A stretch of DNA of 64,000 bases. Origin: Achromobacter sp. MYb9 (GTDB lineage Bacteria; Pseudomonadota; Gammaproteobacteria; Burkholderiales; Burkholderiaceae_B). The DNA lies in the NCBI RefSeq assembly GCF_002975275.1, contig NZ_PCOQ01000010.1, positions 1-64,000 on the forward strand, written 5' to 3'. This document shows, piece after piece, positions 35,199 to 43,007 of this stretch (position 1 is the first letter of the stretch; each line of letters starts with the position of its first letter). The translations under genes were made by a program, and so were the position numbers. Below the pieces are notes generated by a model. The model saw only the letters and a list, made by a program, of their open reading frames with translations, did not search any database and was not told the origin of the DNA.

Positions 35199-35573
35199 AT
35201 GCCAATTTTGAATGTCCAGATCCTGCAAGGCCACTCGGCCGCCCAGAAGGCCGCGCTGTTGAAGGCCGTGTCCAACGCCGTGGTGGAGAGCATCGCCGCG
35301 CCGCTGCCCAGCGTGCGCATCGTGCTGCAGGAAGTGCCTGCCGAAAACGTGATCGTGGCCGGTGAAATCGGCAAGCGCATGGTGCGCGTGGATGCGGCGC
35401 TGATCGAAGGCCGCGACGAAGCCAAGAAAGCCGCGCTGATCGCCGCGGTGAATCAGGCCGTGTGCTCCAGCATCGATATCTCTGGCGAAGACGTGCGGGT
35501 GCTGATCCGCGACGTTCCCAAAGTCGACATGGGCGTGGCCAACGGCATCAGCGCCAAGGCCGCCGGCCGCTGA
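35199..35573 (+). CDS. Double-length 4-oxalocrotonate tautomerase-family protein
   Basis: A 124-residue protein of the tautomerase superfamily, about twice the usual 60-70 residues. It starts MPILNVQILQGHSAAQKAAL, giving the N-terminal Pro that acts as general base once Met is removed. A second repeat of the same pattern begins at about residue 63 (VRVDAALIEGRDEAKKAALI) but has no Pro of its own. It therefore looks like two fused 4-OT modules with one catalytic N-terminus. It lies 138 bp after proV. Possible activities include keto-enol tautomerisation or dehalogenation. Confidence 0.82.
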   Translation: MPILNVQILQGHSAAQKAALLKAVSNAVVESIAAPLPSVRIVLQEVPAENVIVAGEIGKRMVRVDAALIEGRDEAKKAALIAAVNQAVCSSIDISGEDVRVLIRDVPKVDMGVANGISAKAAGR

Positions 35574-35604
35574 ACGCGGCGGCCAGGGCTCTAGCTCGTT
35601 TTCG

Positions 35605-36570
35605 TCAGTCCAGCTTCACGTTGGCGTCCTTCACGACCTCGCCCCAACGCTTGATCTCGCTCTGGATGTAGGCCCCGTATTCCTGCGGTGTTGATCCCAG
35701 TGCCTGCGCGCCTTGCGCTTTGAGTTGTTTTTGCATCTCGGGCGATTGCAGCGCGCGCAGGATTTCGGTGTTCAACCGCTTGATCACCGGCGCCGGCGTG
35801 CCGGCCGGGGCCACCACGCCTTGCCATGCGCCCATCTCGAAGCCCGGAGCGACCGTTTCGGCCACCGTCGGAACATCGGGTAACTGGGCGCTGCGGGCGG
35901 CGCTGGTGACGGCCAGCGCGCGCAACTTGCCTTCGCGGATGAAACCGAGCGAGTCATTCAGCGTGTTGGTCATCATCTGCACCTGTCCGCCGACCAGGTC
36001 CGTCATGGCGGGCGCACTGCCGCGGTAGGGCACGTGCACCGCGTCGATGTCCAGCGAACGCAACAGCAGCAGCGCGCCCAGGTGCGTGACATTCCCCGCG
36101 CCCGCCGAACCATAGGAAAGCTTGCCGGGATGCCGGCGCGCGTAGTCGGCGAACGCCTGGGCGCTGTCCGCGGGCACGGACGGATGCACCAGCAGCACCA
36201 GCGGGATGACCGCCGTGCTGGACACCGGGGTGAAATCCTTGACCGGATCGAATGCCAGTGATCGGTAGAGGTTCGGGCTGAGCGCAATGGACGACGTGTT
36301 GTACAGCACGGTGTAGCCATCGGGCTTGGCGGCCGCTGCATATTGCATGCCGATGTTGCCGTTGGCGCCGCCCTTGTTCTCTACCAATACGGTCTGGCCC
36401 AGCTGCTCGGTCAATTGTTTGGCCAGTACCCTGGCCACCAGGTCGGTCGGACCACCGGGCGGGAAGGGCACCACCATCGTGATGGGGCGTTCGGGCCATG
36501 CCGCGCGTGCGCCAGTGGCGCCTCCCAGCGCCAGGATGGCCAGGCCGGCCGCAAGCAATGCTCTTTTCAT
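35605..36570 (-). CDS. Bug-family tripartite tricarboxylate transporter receptor
   Basis: A 321-residue periplasmic binding protein of the Bug/TctC family. A signal peptide ends near GARA (about 23). WPERPITMVVPFPPGGPTDL is the family opening, with GKLSYGSAGAGNVTHLGAL further on. AAGGAGA precedes the ATG. No TctA/TctB membrane partners lie near, as is common for Bug genes in this bacterial family. It is downstream of MaoC and CaiB genes on the same strand, so its ligand is probably an organic acid fed to that module. Confidence 0.93.
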   Translation of the reverse strand: MKRALLAAGLAILALGGATGARAAWPERPITMVVPFPPGGPTDLVARVLAKQLTEQLGQTVLVENKGGANGNIGMQYAAAAKPDGYTVLYNTSSIALSPNLYRSLAFDPVKDFTPVSSTAVIPLVLLVHPSVPADSAQAFADYARRHPGKLSYGSAGAGNVTHLGALLLLRSLDIDAVHVPYRGSAPAMTDLVGGQVQMMTNTLNDSLGFIREGKLRALAVTSAARSAQLPDVPTVAETVAPGFEMGAWQGVVAPAGTPAPVIKRLNTEILRALQSPEMQKQLKAQGAQALGSTPQEYGAYIQSEIKRWGEVVKDANVKLD

Positions 36571-36657
36571 GGTTTGTCTCCTTGTGTCTTATCGGTGGCG
36601 TATTGCCGCCGGGTGGCAGCGCCCTCGTTGCGGGGCGCTTTGTTGCCTGGTGCGGAT

Positions 36658-37137
36658 TCAGTCCGGCCGGCCGGCCAGCATGCGCGTGGCCGTGTAGGCC
36701 ATCACGGACGTGCCGTGCTGGTTGCGGACGTCGATGGCGGACGTGACCACCGCCCGGTTGTGCTGCGAGGTCGGGCGTATTCCCGTCACCTCGATTTCGG
36801 CCCAGACGGTGTCGCCCGCCACAACGGGCGCCAGCATCTTTTTGTGGACTTCCAATAGCGCCAGGCCAGTGCCCTGGACCATGCCTTGCATGATCAGCCC
36901 TTCGATCAGGCCATAGGTCAACCCGCCGGGGGCGGGGCGGCCCGGTATCGCGCCGTGCGCGTAGGTGGCGTCGATGAAGATCGTTTCCAACATGCCGGTG
37001 ACGCTGATGAAATTCACGATGTCGGTCTCGGTCACCGTGCGGCGGAACGTATGGAAGCGCTGGCCCACGGCCAGGTCTTGCCAGTAATAGCCCTGGCCGA
37101 GTTGCGCGATGGGGGCGGCGTTGCGGTCTGTGGTCAT
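36658..37137 (-). CDS. MaoC-family dehydratase
   Basis: A 159-residue hot-dog-fold protein of the MaoC type. YYWQDLAVGQRFHTFRRTVTETDIVNF opens the domain and VVAGDTVWAEIEVTGIRPT is the usual mid-strand. The canonical GDxNPIH catalytic motif is not present; the matching place reads VTGMLETIFIDATYA, so activity may differ from standard enoyl-CoA hydratases. Its ATG overlaps the stop of the CaiB gene (ATGA). Part of a CaiB-MaoC-Bug unit. Confidence 0.85.
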   Translation of the reverse strand: MTTDRNAAPIAQLGQGYYWQDLAVGQRFHTFRRTVTETDIVNFISVTGMLETIFIDATYAHGAIPGRPAPGGLTYGLIEGLIMQGMVQGTGLALLEVHKKMLAPVVAGDTVWAEIEVTGIRPTSQHNRAVVTSAIDVRNQHGTSVMAYTATRMLAGRPD

Positions 37138-38381
37138 GCGGGGTCCTTGCGGTTGTCGAGGTGCGGAGAAGGCGCCACCCGGGCCGCGCCGGTATCCAGC
37201 AGCGCGGCGATCCGGGCCTCATCCAGGCCGGCCTGGCGCAGCACGTCCAGGGTGTGTTCGCCCAGGCGCGGCGGTATGGCGGCGGGTACATGGGAATGCT
37301 GCAGGCGTACGGGGTTGCGTGGAAAGCGGTAGTGGCTGCCCGATGCGCTTTCCAGGGCCGTGAAGAACTCCACGCTGCGAAGGTGCGGGTCGGCCTCCAG
37401 ATCCTGCAGGCGGTTGATCGGCGCGGCAGGAATCTCCAGCCGTTCGCACAGGGCCAGCCAGTAAGCGGTGCCTTGCCGGATGACGATGTCCGCCAGCGAT
37501 TCGTAGAGCGTCCCGATATGCGCCGTCCGGGCGGAAATGTCGGAAAAACGCGGGTCGTCCGCCAGGTCGGGGCGGTCGGCGGCAAGGAAGAAGTTGCGCC
37601 AGTGGGTGTCGGTATAGGGCATCAGGCACACATGGCCGTCGGCCGTCTGGCAGGGCCTGCGCCAGGAAGTGAGCGCGCGCGGGTAGCCGGCTTCGCCCGG
37701 TTCGTCGGCCAGGTGCCTGCCGTAGTAATGCTCCACCAGCACATAGGACGCCATGCTTTCGAACATGGGGACTTCCAGTTGCTGGCCGCGCCCTGTGCGA
37801 TCGCGCTGGAACAACGCGGCCAGGATTGCATGCGCGGCAATCAGGCCGCAGGTCTTGTCCGCGGCCACAGTGGGCAGGTAGCGCGGCGTGCCGGTCTGGC
37901 GGTCGACCAGATCGGCCACGCCGGACAGACCCTGGATGATGTCGTCATAGGCCGGGCGGCCATCGTAGGCGCCGCCCGCGCCGAAGCCGTACAGGCCGGC
38001 ATACACCAGCCGCGGATTGCGCGCGCACAGCGTGTCGGGATCCAGCCCCAGCGCGGCCATCTTGGCGGGACGCATGCTGTGCATCAACACATCGGCCTGA
38101 TCCACCATCGTCAGCAGCGCCTGCCGCGCCGCCGCCTGCTTCAGATCCAGCACGATGCTGCGCTTGTTGCGGTTCAGGCCCAGGAAAATGGCCGCCATGC
38201 CCGGCTCTTGCGAAGGCCCGGTGCGCCGCGTCGAATCGCCGTCGGGCGATTCGATCTTGATGACGTCCGCGCCGTAGTCGGCAAGTATCTGCGAGGCATA
38301 GGGGCCGAACACGACGGACGTCAGGTCCAGGATGCGCACGCCGTCCAGCGCGCTGGCGGAAGAGTGGGGGAAGGATGTCAT
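37134..38381 (-). CDS. CaiB/BaiF family CoA-transferase
   Basis: A 415-residue type III CoA-transferase that activates a carboxylic acid by moving CoA from a donor thioester. LDGVRILDLTSVVFGPYASQ opens the protein, NRNKRSIVLDL is conserved, and the catalytic Asp is probably Asp175 in TVAADKTCG. It heads the CaiB-MaoC-Bug unit and diverges from a LysR gene 70 bp away, the likely regulator. The acid used is unknown. Confidence 0.92.
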   Translation of the reverse strand: MTSFPHSSASALDGVRILDLTSVVFGPYASQILADYGADVIKIESPDGDSTRRTGPSQEPGMAAIFLGLNRNKRSIVLDLKQAAARQALLTMVDQADVLMHSMRPAKMAALGLDPDTLCARNPRLVYAGLYGFGAGGAYDGRPAYDDIIQGLSGVADLVDRQTGTPRYLPTVAADKTCGLIAAHAILAALFQRDRTGRGQQLEVPMFESMASYVLVEHYYGRHLADEPGEAGYPRALTSWRRPCQTADGHVCLMPYTDTHWRNFFLAADRPDLADDPRFSDISARTAHIGTLYESLADIVIRQGTAYWLALCERLEIPAAPINRLQDLEADPHLRSVEFFTALESASGSHYRFPRNPVRLQHSHVPAAIPPRLGEHTLDVLRQAGLDEARIAALLDTGAARVAPSPHLDNRKDPA

Positions 38382-38427
38382 GGGGAAATCCTATCGACGT
38401 GTCAGATATCCGTCTAATATGGCTTCG

Positions 38428-38441
38428 GTATCAAGCGATAC
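38428..38441. promoter_or_regulatory. Inverted repeat in the CaiB-LysR intergenic region
   Basis: GTATC and GATAC flank four bases (AAGC), ten bases before the LysR ATG. It is short, so an operator role for the divergent LysR protein is only a possibility. Confidence 0.35.
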
Positions 38442-38451
38442 GGAATCTGTT

Positions 38452-39351
38452 ATGGCTATTGATCTACGGCACCTTCGGCAATTCGTGACCATTGCCGAAC
38501 TGGGCAGCTACCGGCGCGCCGCCGACACGCTGCATATCGCGCAGCCGGCGCTGTCGGTGTCGATCCAGAAACTGGAGCATGCCGTGGGCGTGCCGCTGCT
38601 GGTTCGCGGCGCCAAAGGCGTCACCACGACGCCCGCCGGAGACGCCTTGATGGCCGACGCCCGCCGCGCGCTGTTTCATGCCGAGCAGGCCCGACAGGCC
38701 GCGCGTCGGGTCGCGCTGGGCGAATGGGGCACGTTGCGGCTGGGTTTCGTGGGTTCAGCCACGTACATGCTGCTGCCCCGCTGCCTGCCGGCCTTCCGCG
38801 CGCAGTACCCCGACGTGCAACTGGACCTGCGCGAGGACAGCACGGTGGGGCTGGTGGCAATGCTGCGCGCCAATGAAATCGATGCGGGCCTGGTGCGGGG
38901 GCCATTGGCGGAAGACGCGATGCTGGACTCCTGGGTGGTCGAGCGCGACGATCTGATGCTGGCCGTGCCCGCGCGGCATGCGCTGGCCGGTAGCGGCCCG
39001 GTCGCTCTGGAACGTGTGCGCTCCGAGAGCTTCGTGCTGTATTCGCCCGCCAAGGTGCCCGGCTTGAATGGCGTGACGCTGGCGCTGTGCCACAAGGCGG
39101 GATTCTCGCCGCGTATCAGCCAGGAAGCCATCCAGGTGCAGACCTTGGTCAGCCTGGTGGCCAGCGGCATGGGGCTGGCGCTGGTGCCGGGGGTGACGCG
39201 CGCCTATTCCACGCCGCACGTGGCCTTCGTGCCCTTGACTGATACCGATGCGCGCGGCGCGCTGTCCTTGTCGCTGGTGACGCATCGCGACACCTCGTGC
39301 GCGTCGGCGTTGAGGCTGCGCGACAGCATGCTGGCGCTTGCGGCCGACTGA
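38452..39351 (+). CDS. LysR-family transcriptional regulator
   Basis: A 299-residue LysR protein opening MAIDLRHLRQFVTIAELGSY. The HTH lies at about 2-60 and the effector domain from about 90. The ATG at 38452 gives the standard N-terminus; an ATG at 38418 would add 11 residues. It is divergent from the CaiB-MaoC-Bug unit and probably controls it. Four exact copies of a 7-bp GC repeat begin three bases after the stop. Confidence 0.92.
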   Translation: MAIDLRHLRQFVTIAELGSYRRAADTLHIAQPALSVSIQKLEHAVGVPLLVRGAKGVTTTPAGDALMADARRALFHAEQARQAARRVALGEWGTLRLGFVGSATYMLLPRCLPAFRAQYPDVQLDLREDSTVGLVAMLRANEIDAGLVRGPLAEDAMLDSWVVERDDLMLAVPARHALAGSGPVALERVRSESFVLYSPAKVPGLNGVTLALCHKAGFSPRISQEAIQVQTLVSLVASGMGLALVPGVTRAYSTPHVAFVPLTDTDARGALSLSLVTHRDTSCASALRLRDSMLALAAD

Positions 39352-39353
39352 AC

Positions 39354-39381
39354 GGCGGCGGGCGGCGGGCGGCGGGCGGCG
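39354..39381. repeat. Four tandem copies of GGCGGCG
   Basis: A perfect 7-bp repeat array in the short gap between the LysR stop and the convergent Bug gene. Too small and too GC-simple to be a gene; possibly variable between strains. Confidence 0.8.
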
Positions 39382-39401
39382 AGCCCGATTCCGCCCTTGC
39401 G

Positions 39402-40397
39402 CTACTGCATCTTCAGCCCTAGCTCGGCCACGAAGCGCTTCTCTTCGGCCACTTGCCGCACCGCGTAGTCGGTGTAGGCTTTGCTGTCCATCAGCATGTG
39501 GGGCTGATCCGCGTTTTCCAGCGCGCGGTTGTAGTCGGGATCGCGCGCCGCGCGGTGGAATGCCTGCTGCAGCACGGCCACCACTTTGGGATCCATGCCC
39601 TTGGGGCCGGCAATGCCTACCGGATTGGAGGCAACGATGGGGTATCCCAATTCCGTCAGTGTCGGGACATCCGGCACGCGCTTGGCGCGGGCATCGCCCA
39701 TGACCGCCAGCAGGCGCGCCTTGCCGGTATCGATCATCGGCCCCCAGCCCGCGTCGGACACCATCTGGATGTGGCCGCCCAGCAGCGCGGTGGTCTCTTC
39801 GGCGGCGCCCTTGTAGGGGATGAAGTTGAACTTCACGTTCGTCAGCCGCGACAGGCGTTCGATGGCGATGCGGCCGGAGCCGCCCGTGCCGGTGCCGCCA
39901 TAGCTGATCTTCTCGGGGTTCGCGCGCGCATCCGCGATCAGTTCATCCAGCGTTTTCCACGGCGCATCCTGGCGCACGACGATGCCATAGGAATAGGCCG
40001 TCATGCAGGCGACATAGGTGAAATCCGTCAGCGGGTCGTAGTTCACTGTTTGCAGGAACGGATAGCGGAACAGCGTGCCTACCACCACCGACACCGTGTA
40101 TCCGTCGGGCGTGGCGGTCTGGGCCATTGCGGCCGGCCCCAGGGTACCGCCCGCGCCGGGACGGTTGGCGATGATGACGGTCTGCCCCAGCTCGCGCGAG
40201 GCCGCCACCGCCAGCGCACGCATCTGCGTATCCGTCGCGCCGCCGGCGGGAAAGGGCACGATCAGCGTGACCGGGCGCGTGGGAAAACCGGCGGCGCGCG
40301 CGGGGCGGGAAAATGCCAGCGCGGCGGGCAGCGCCAGCCCCAGTTTGAGCAGGCTGCGGCGGGAGGGCAAGGCGGTGTTGCGATGATGATCGGTCAT
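39402..40397 (-). CDS. Bug-family tripartite tricarboxylate transporter receptor, Tat-type signal
   Basis: A 331-residue Bug/TctC-type receptor. The leader holds a twin-arginine motif (SRRSLLKLG) before a hydrophobic stretch, so export by the Tat system is likely. The mature part begins about FPTRPVTLIVPFPAGGATD. It lies 71 bp downstream of a CaiB/BaiF gene on the same strand, repeating the Bug-CaiB pairing seen at 35.6-38.4 kb. No membrane subunits are near. The ligand is unknown. Confidence 0.93.
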   Translation of the reverse strand: MTDHHRNTALPSRRSLLKLGLALPAALAFSRPARAAGFPTRPVTLIVPFPAGGATDTQMRALAVAASRELGQTVIIANRPGAGGTLGPAAMAQTATPDGYTVSVVVGTLFRYPFLQTVNYDPLTDFTYVACMTAYSYGIVVRQDAPWKTLDELIADARANPEKISYGGTGTGGSGRIAIERLSRLTNVKFNFIPYKGAAEETTALLGGHIQMVSDAGWGPMIDTGKARLLAVMGDARAKRVPDVPTLTELGYPIVASNPVGIAGPKGMDPKVVAVLQQAFHRAARDPDYNRALENADQPHMLMDSKAYTDYAVRQVAEEKRFVAELGLKMQ

Positions 40398-40468
40398 TGT
40401 TGTCTCCGTCCTGGTTGTCTTGGGCGCCGCGCATTCAATGCCGCGCCTGATGCATCGGCCGTATGTGC

Positions 40469-41638
40469 CTACCGCGCGATGCCGCGTCCGGTCAGGCTGG
40501 CGATGCCGGCGTCGTCGTAACCGGCCTCGCGCAGGATCTGATCGGTATGTTCGCCAGGCAACGGCGCCTGGCGGTGAATGGCGAATTGGAACCCCGACAT
40601 CTTCACGGGGCTGGCGATGTGCGCGCCCGGCCCGTAAGCCGGGTGCTCGGTGTGATGCACCATGCCGCGTGCGGCGAATTGCGGATGCGCCAGGCTTTCA
40701 GACAGTTTCAGCACGGGCGACACGCAGCAGTCGGCGCCCTCCAGCAACGCCAGCCAGTGCGCCATCGGCCGCGCGCCGAACAGGCGCTGTAATTCGTCCT
40801 TGACGTAAGCCTGCTGCGCGGCGCCGCCGTCGCGATGCAGGGACAGAAGGTCGGGGCGTTCCAGGCGGCGGCACAAGGTGTCCCAGAATTTCGGTTCCAG
40901 CGCGGCCACGGCCAGATAGCGTCCGTCTTGCGTGCGGTACTGGCCGTAGCAGGCCAGCGCGCCCGACAGGCTGTCGCCGCCCGCCGGCCGCGTGTCGCCC
41001 AGGGCATTGAGCGTGGCCAGCGGCACCACGGCGCCGGCCAGCAGGCCGTCGGCGATGGCGATGTCCACATAGCGTCCACGGCCGGTGCGCTGCGCGTCGA
41101 CCAGCGCCGCCAGAATGCCCATCACGGCGGTCAGGGAACCGCCCAGAATGTCGGCCACGGGAAGGTTGGATAGCGCCGGCGCGTCGGGCGCGCACCCCAT
41201 CTGATCGGCCACGCCGGCGTAGGCCGAGTAGTTCAGGTCGTGGCCGGCGGCGTCGCATTGCGGGCCATTCTGGCCGTAACCGGTGATGCTGCAATACACC
41301 AATCGGGGATTGTGCCGGGACAGCGTGGGATAGTCGGCTTTCAGCCGCGCGGCGACGCCGGGCCGGAAGCTCTCGATCACGATGTCTGCGTCGCGCGCCA
41401 GGGCGGCCAGCGCCGCCTGGCCGTCGGCATGCTTCAAATCCAGGCGCAGGCCGCGCTTGTTGCGGTTGCACACCGCGCGCAGCGCAGGCGGCGCATAGTC
41501 GCCGGCCTGGGTATCCTCGATCTTGACGACGTCGGCGCCCAGGTCGGCCAGATACTGCGCGCCCAACGGGCCGGGCAGCAAGCGCGACAGGTCCAGGACC
41601 CTGATGCCCGCAAGCGGGGCGGTGTTCGGCGTATCCAA
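40469..41638 (-). CDS. CaiB/BaiF family CoA-transferase or racemase
   Basis: A 389-residue CaiB/BaiF protein. LAGIRVLDLSRLLPGPLGAQYLAD opens it, NRNKRGLRLDLK is conserved, and the catalytic Asp is probably Asp163 in PVADILGGS. This version resembles the alpha-methylacyl-CoA racemase branch of the family in its N-terminal wording (SRLLPGPL, DLGADVVKIED). The TTG at 41638 is used because GGAG lies about ten bases upstream and the family sequence begins there. It diverges from the AraC gene of the beta-oxidation operon. Confidence 0.87.
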   Translation of the reverse strand: MDTPNTAPLAGIRVLDLSRLLPGPLGAQYLADLGADVVKIEDTQAGDYAPPALRAVCNRNKRGLRLDLKHADGQAALAALARDADIVIESFRPGVAARLKADYPTLSRHNPRLVYCSITGYGQNGPQCDAAGHDLNYSAYAGVADQMGCAPDAPALSNLPVADILGGSLTAVMGILAALVDAQRTGRGRYVDIAIADGLLAGAVVPLATLNALGDTRPAGGDSLSGALACYGQYRTQDGRYLAVAALEPKFWDTLCRRLERPDLLSLHRDGGAAQQAYVKDELQRLFGARPMAHWLALLEGADCCVSPVLKLSESLAHPQFAARGMVHHTEHPAYGPGAHIASPVKMSGFQFAIHRQAPLPGEHTDQILREAGYDDAGIASLTGRGIAR

Positions 41639-41828
41639 AGAGGGACTCCGGTAAATACGAAGAGGCGCCCGGCCAGGCGGGAAAACCAGTCTAGGCGCGG
41701 CTTTGCGGCTAACCAATGGCGAAATCGCTGATTCCGCTTGGCGGGAATGCTCATGCCGGGCATTCCACCCGGCAGGGGCTTTGGCTACCATCGACGCTGC
41801 CGGTGTTTGCCAGCCGTTGGAATACGCC

Positions 41829-42881
41829 ATGACCCATCACACCATCGCCGTCGAACATATCGCCCAGATCCTGCAAGGCGCACGCAGCCGGGGCGTGGAC
41901 GTGGATCGCGTCCTGGTGCGCGCCGACGTGCCGCCCACGCTGCTGCAGGCGCCGATGGCTCGTGTGTCGCAGGCGCAATTCGCGCAGATACTGCGGATGC
42001 TGCGGCGCGCCACGCGTGATGATTTCCTGGCGTTGGGGCAGCATCCCGTGCCCATGGGCGCATTCGCCCATGCCTGCCGGCTGGCCTTGCAGGAGCCCAC
42101 GGTGGGGCAGGCGTTGCGCGCGGCGTTCCGCTACTACCACGGTGTGCTGCGCGACTTCACGGCGCGGCTGTGCGTCAGCGGCGAATCCGCCCACATCGTG
42201 CTGGACTCGCGCGGCGAGCGCCGGGGCACGCAATGGTATGGCGAACGCACCTTTCTGTTCTTCACGTTGGGGGTGGCCAATTGGCTGGCCGCCCGGCGGA
42301 TTCCCGTGTCGGGCGTGGACTACAACGAAGGCGCGCGCAGCGCCGACGCGCACAAGGTATTCCATGCGCCCGTGCGCTACGGGCAACCCGTGTCGGGCCT
42401 GTGGCTGGAATCGCGCTGGCTGGCGTTGCCGGTGGTTCAGGACGCACAGGCGTTGAAGGCGTTTCTGGCGAACGCCCCGTTCGACTTGCTGGTGAAGTAC
42501 CAGGACCGCGCGACCCTGACGGACCGCATCCGCCGGCTGTTGCGCAGCGACTTGTCCGCCGAACTGCCGTCGCTGGCGCAGGTCAGCGCGCAGTTGTCGA
42601 TGACGCCGCAAACCCTCAGGCGGCATCTGCGCGAAGAGGGCCAGGGATTCCAGGTGCTGAAAGACGACCTGCGCCGGGACGCGGCGGTGGAGTACCTGGG
42701 CCGGCACGACTTGTCCCTGATGGATATCGCGGAACGGCTGGGCTTTTCCGAATCCAGCACGTTCCATCGCGCATTCAAGAAATGGACCGGTGTATCGCCG
42801 GGCGAATACCGCCGCAACCGCCTGGTGTGCGGTCCCGCCTGCCTGCCGTCGGCTGTTGACACTTTCCGCCAATCCGTTTGA
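41829..42881 (+). CDS. AraC-family transcriptional regulator
   Basis: A 350-residue regulator with an N-terminal ligand-binding domain of the OruR/Arabinose-bd type (about 15-200) and a C-terminal AraC double HTH (about 245-335). The second HTH has LMDIAERLGFSESSTFHRAFKKWTGVSPGEYR. It lies 126 bp upstream of the acyl-CoA ligase that begins the seven-gene operon, on the same strand, and diverges from the CaiB-Bug pair. It is the probable activator of both. Confidence 0.9.
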   Translation: MTHHTIAVEHIAQILQGARSRGVDVDRVLVRADVPPTLLQAPMARVSQAQFAQILRMLRRATRDDFLALGQHPVPMGAFAHACRLALQEPTVGQALRAAFRYYHGVLRDFTARLCVSGESAHIVLDSRGERRGTQWYGERTFLFFTLGVANWLAARRIPVSGVDYNEGARSADAHKVFHAPVRYGQPVSGLWLESRWLALPVVQDAQALKAFLANAPFDLLVKYQDRATLTDRIRRLLRSDLSAELPSLAQVSAQLSMTPQTLRRHLREEGQGFQVLKDDLRRDAAVEYLGRHDLSLMDIAERLGFSESSTFHRAFKKWTGVSPGEYRRNRLVCGPACLPSAVDTFRQSV

Positions 42882-43007
42882 CGCCTGCGGCCATTGCCGC
42901 CCGCAGCGCCTGACGAGAAGCTATGGGCTCGGCAACGGTCGGGCGCATGGCGTCCGGCTGGACACGACAGCGGGCCACAGAGACCGCGTGCCGCAGGAGA
43001 CAAAGCC

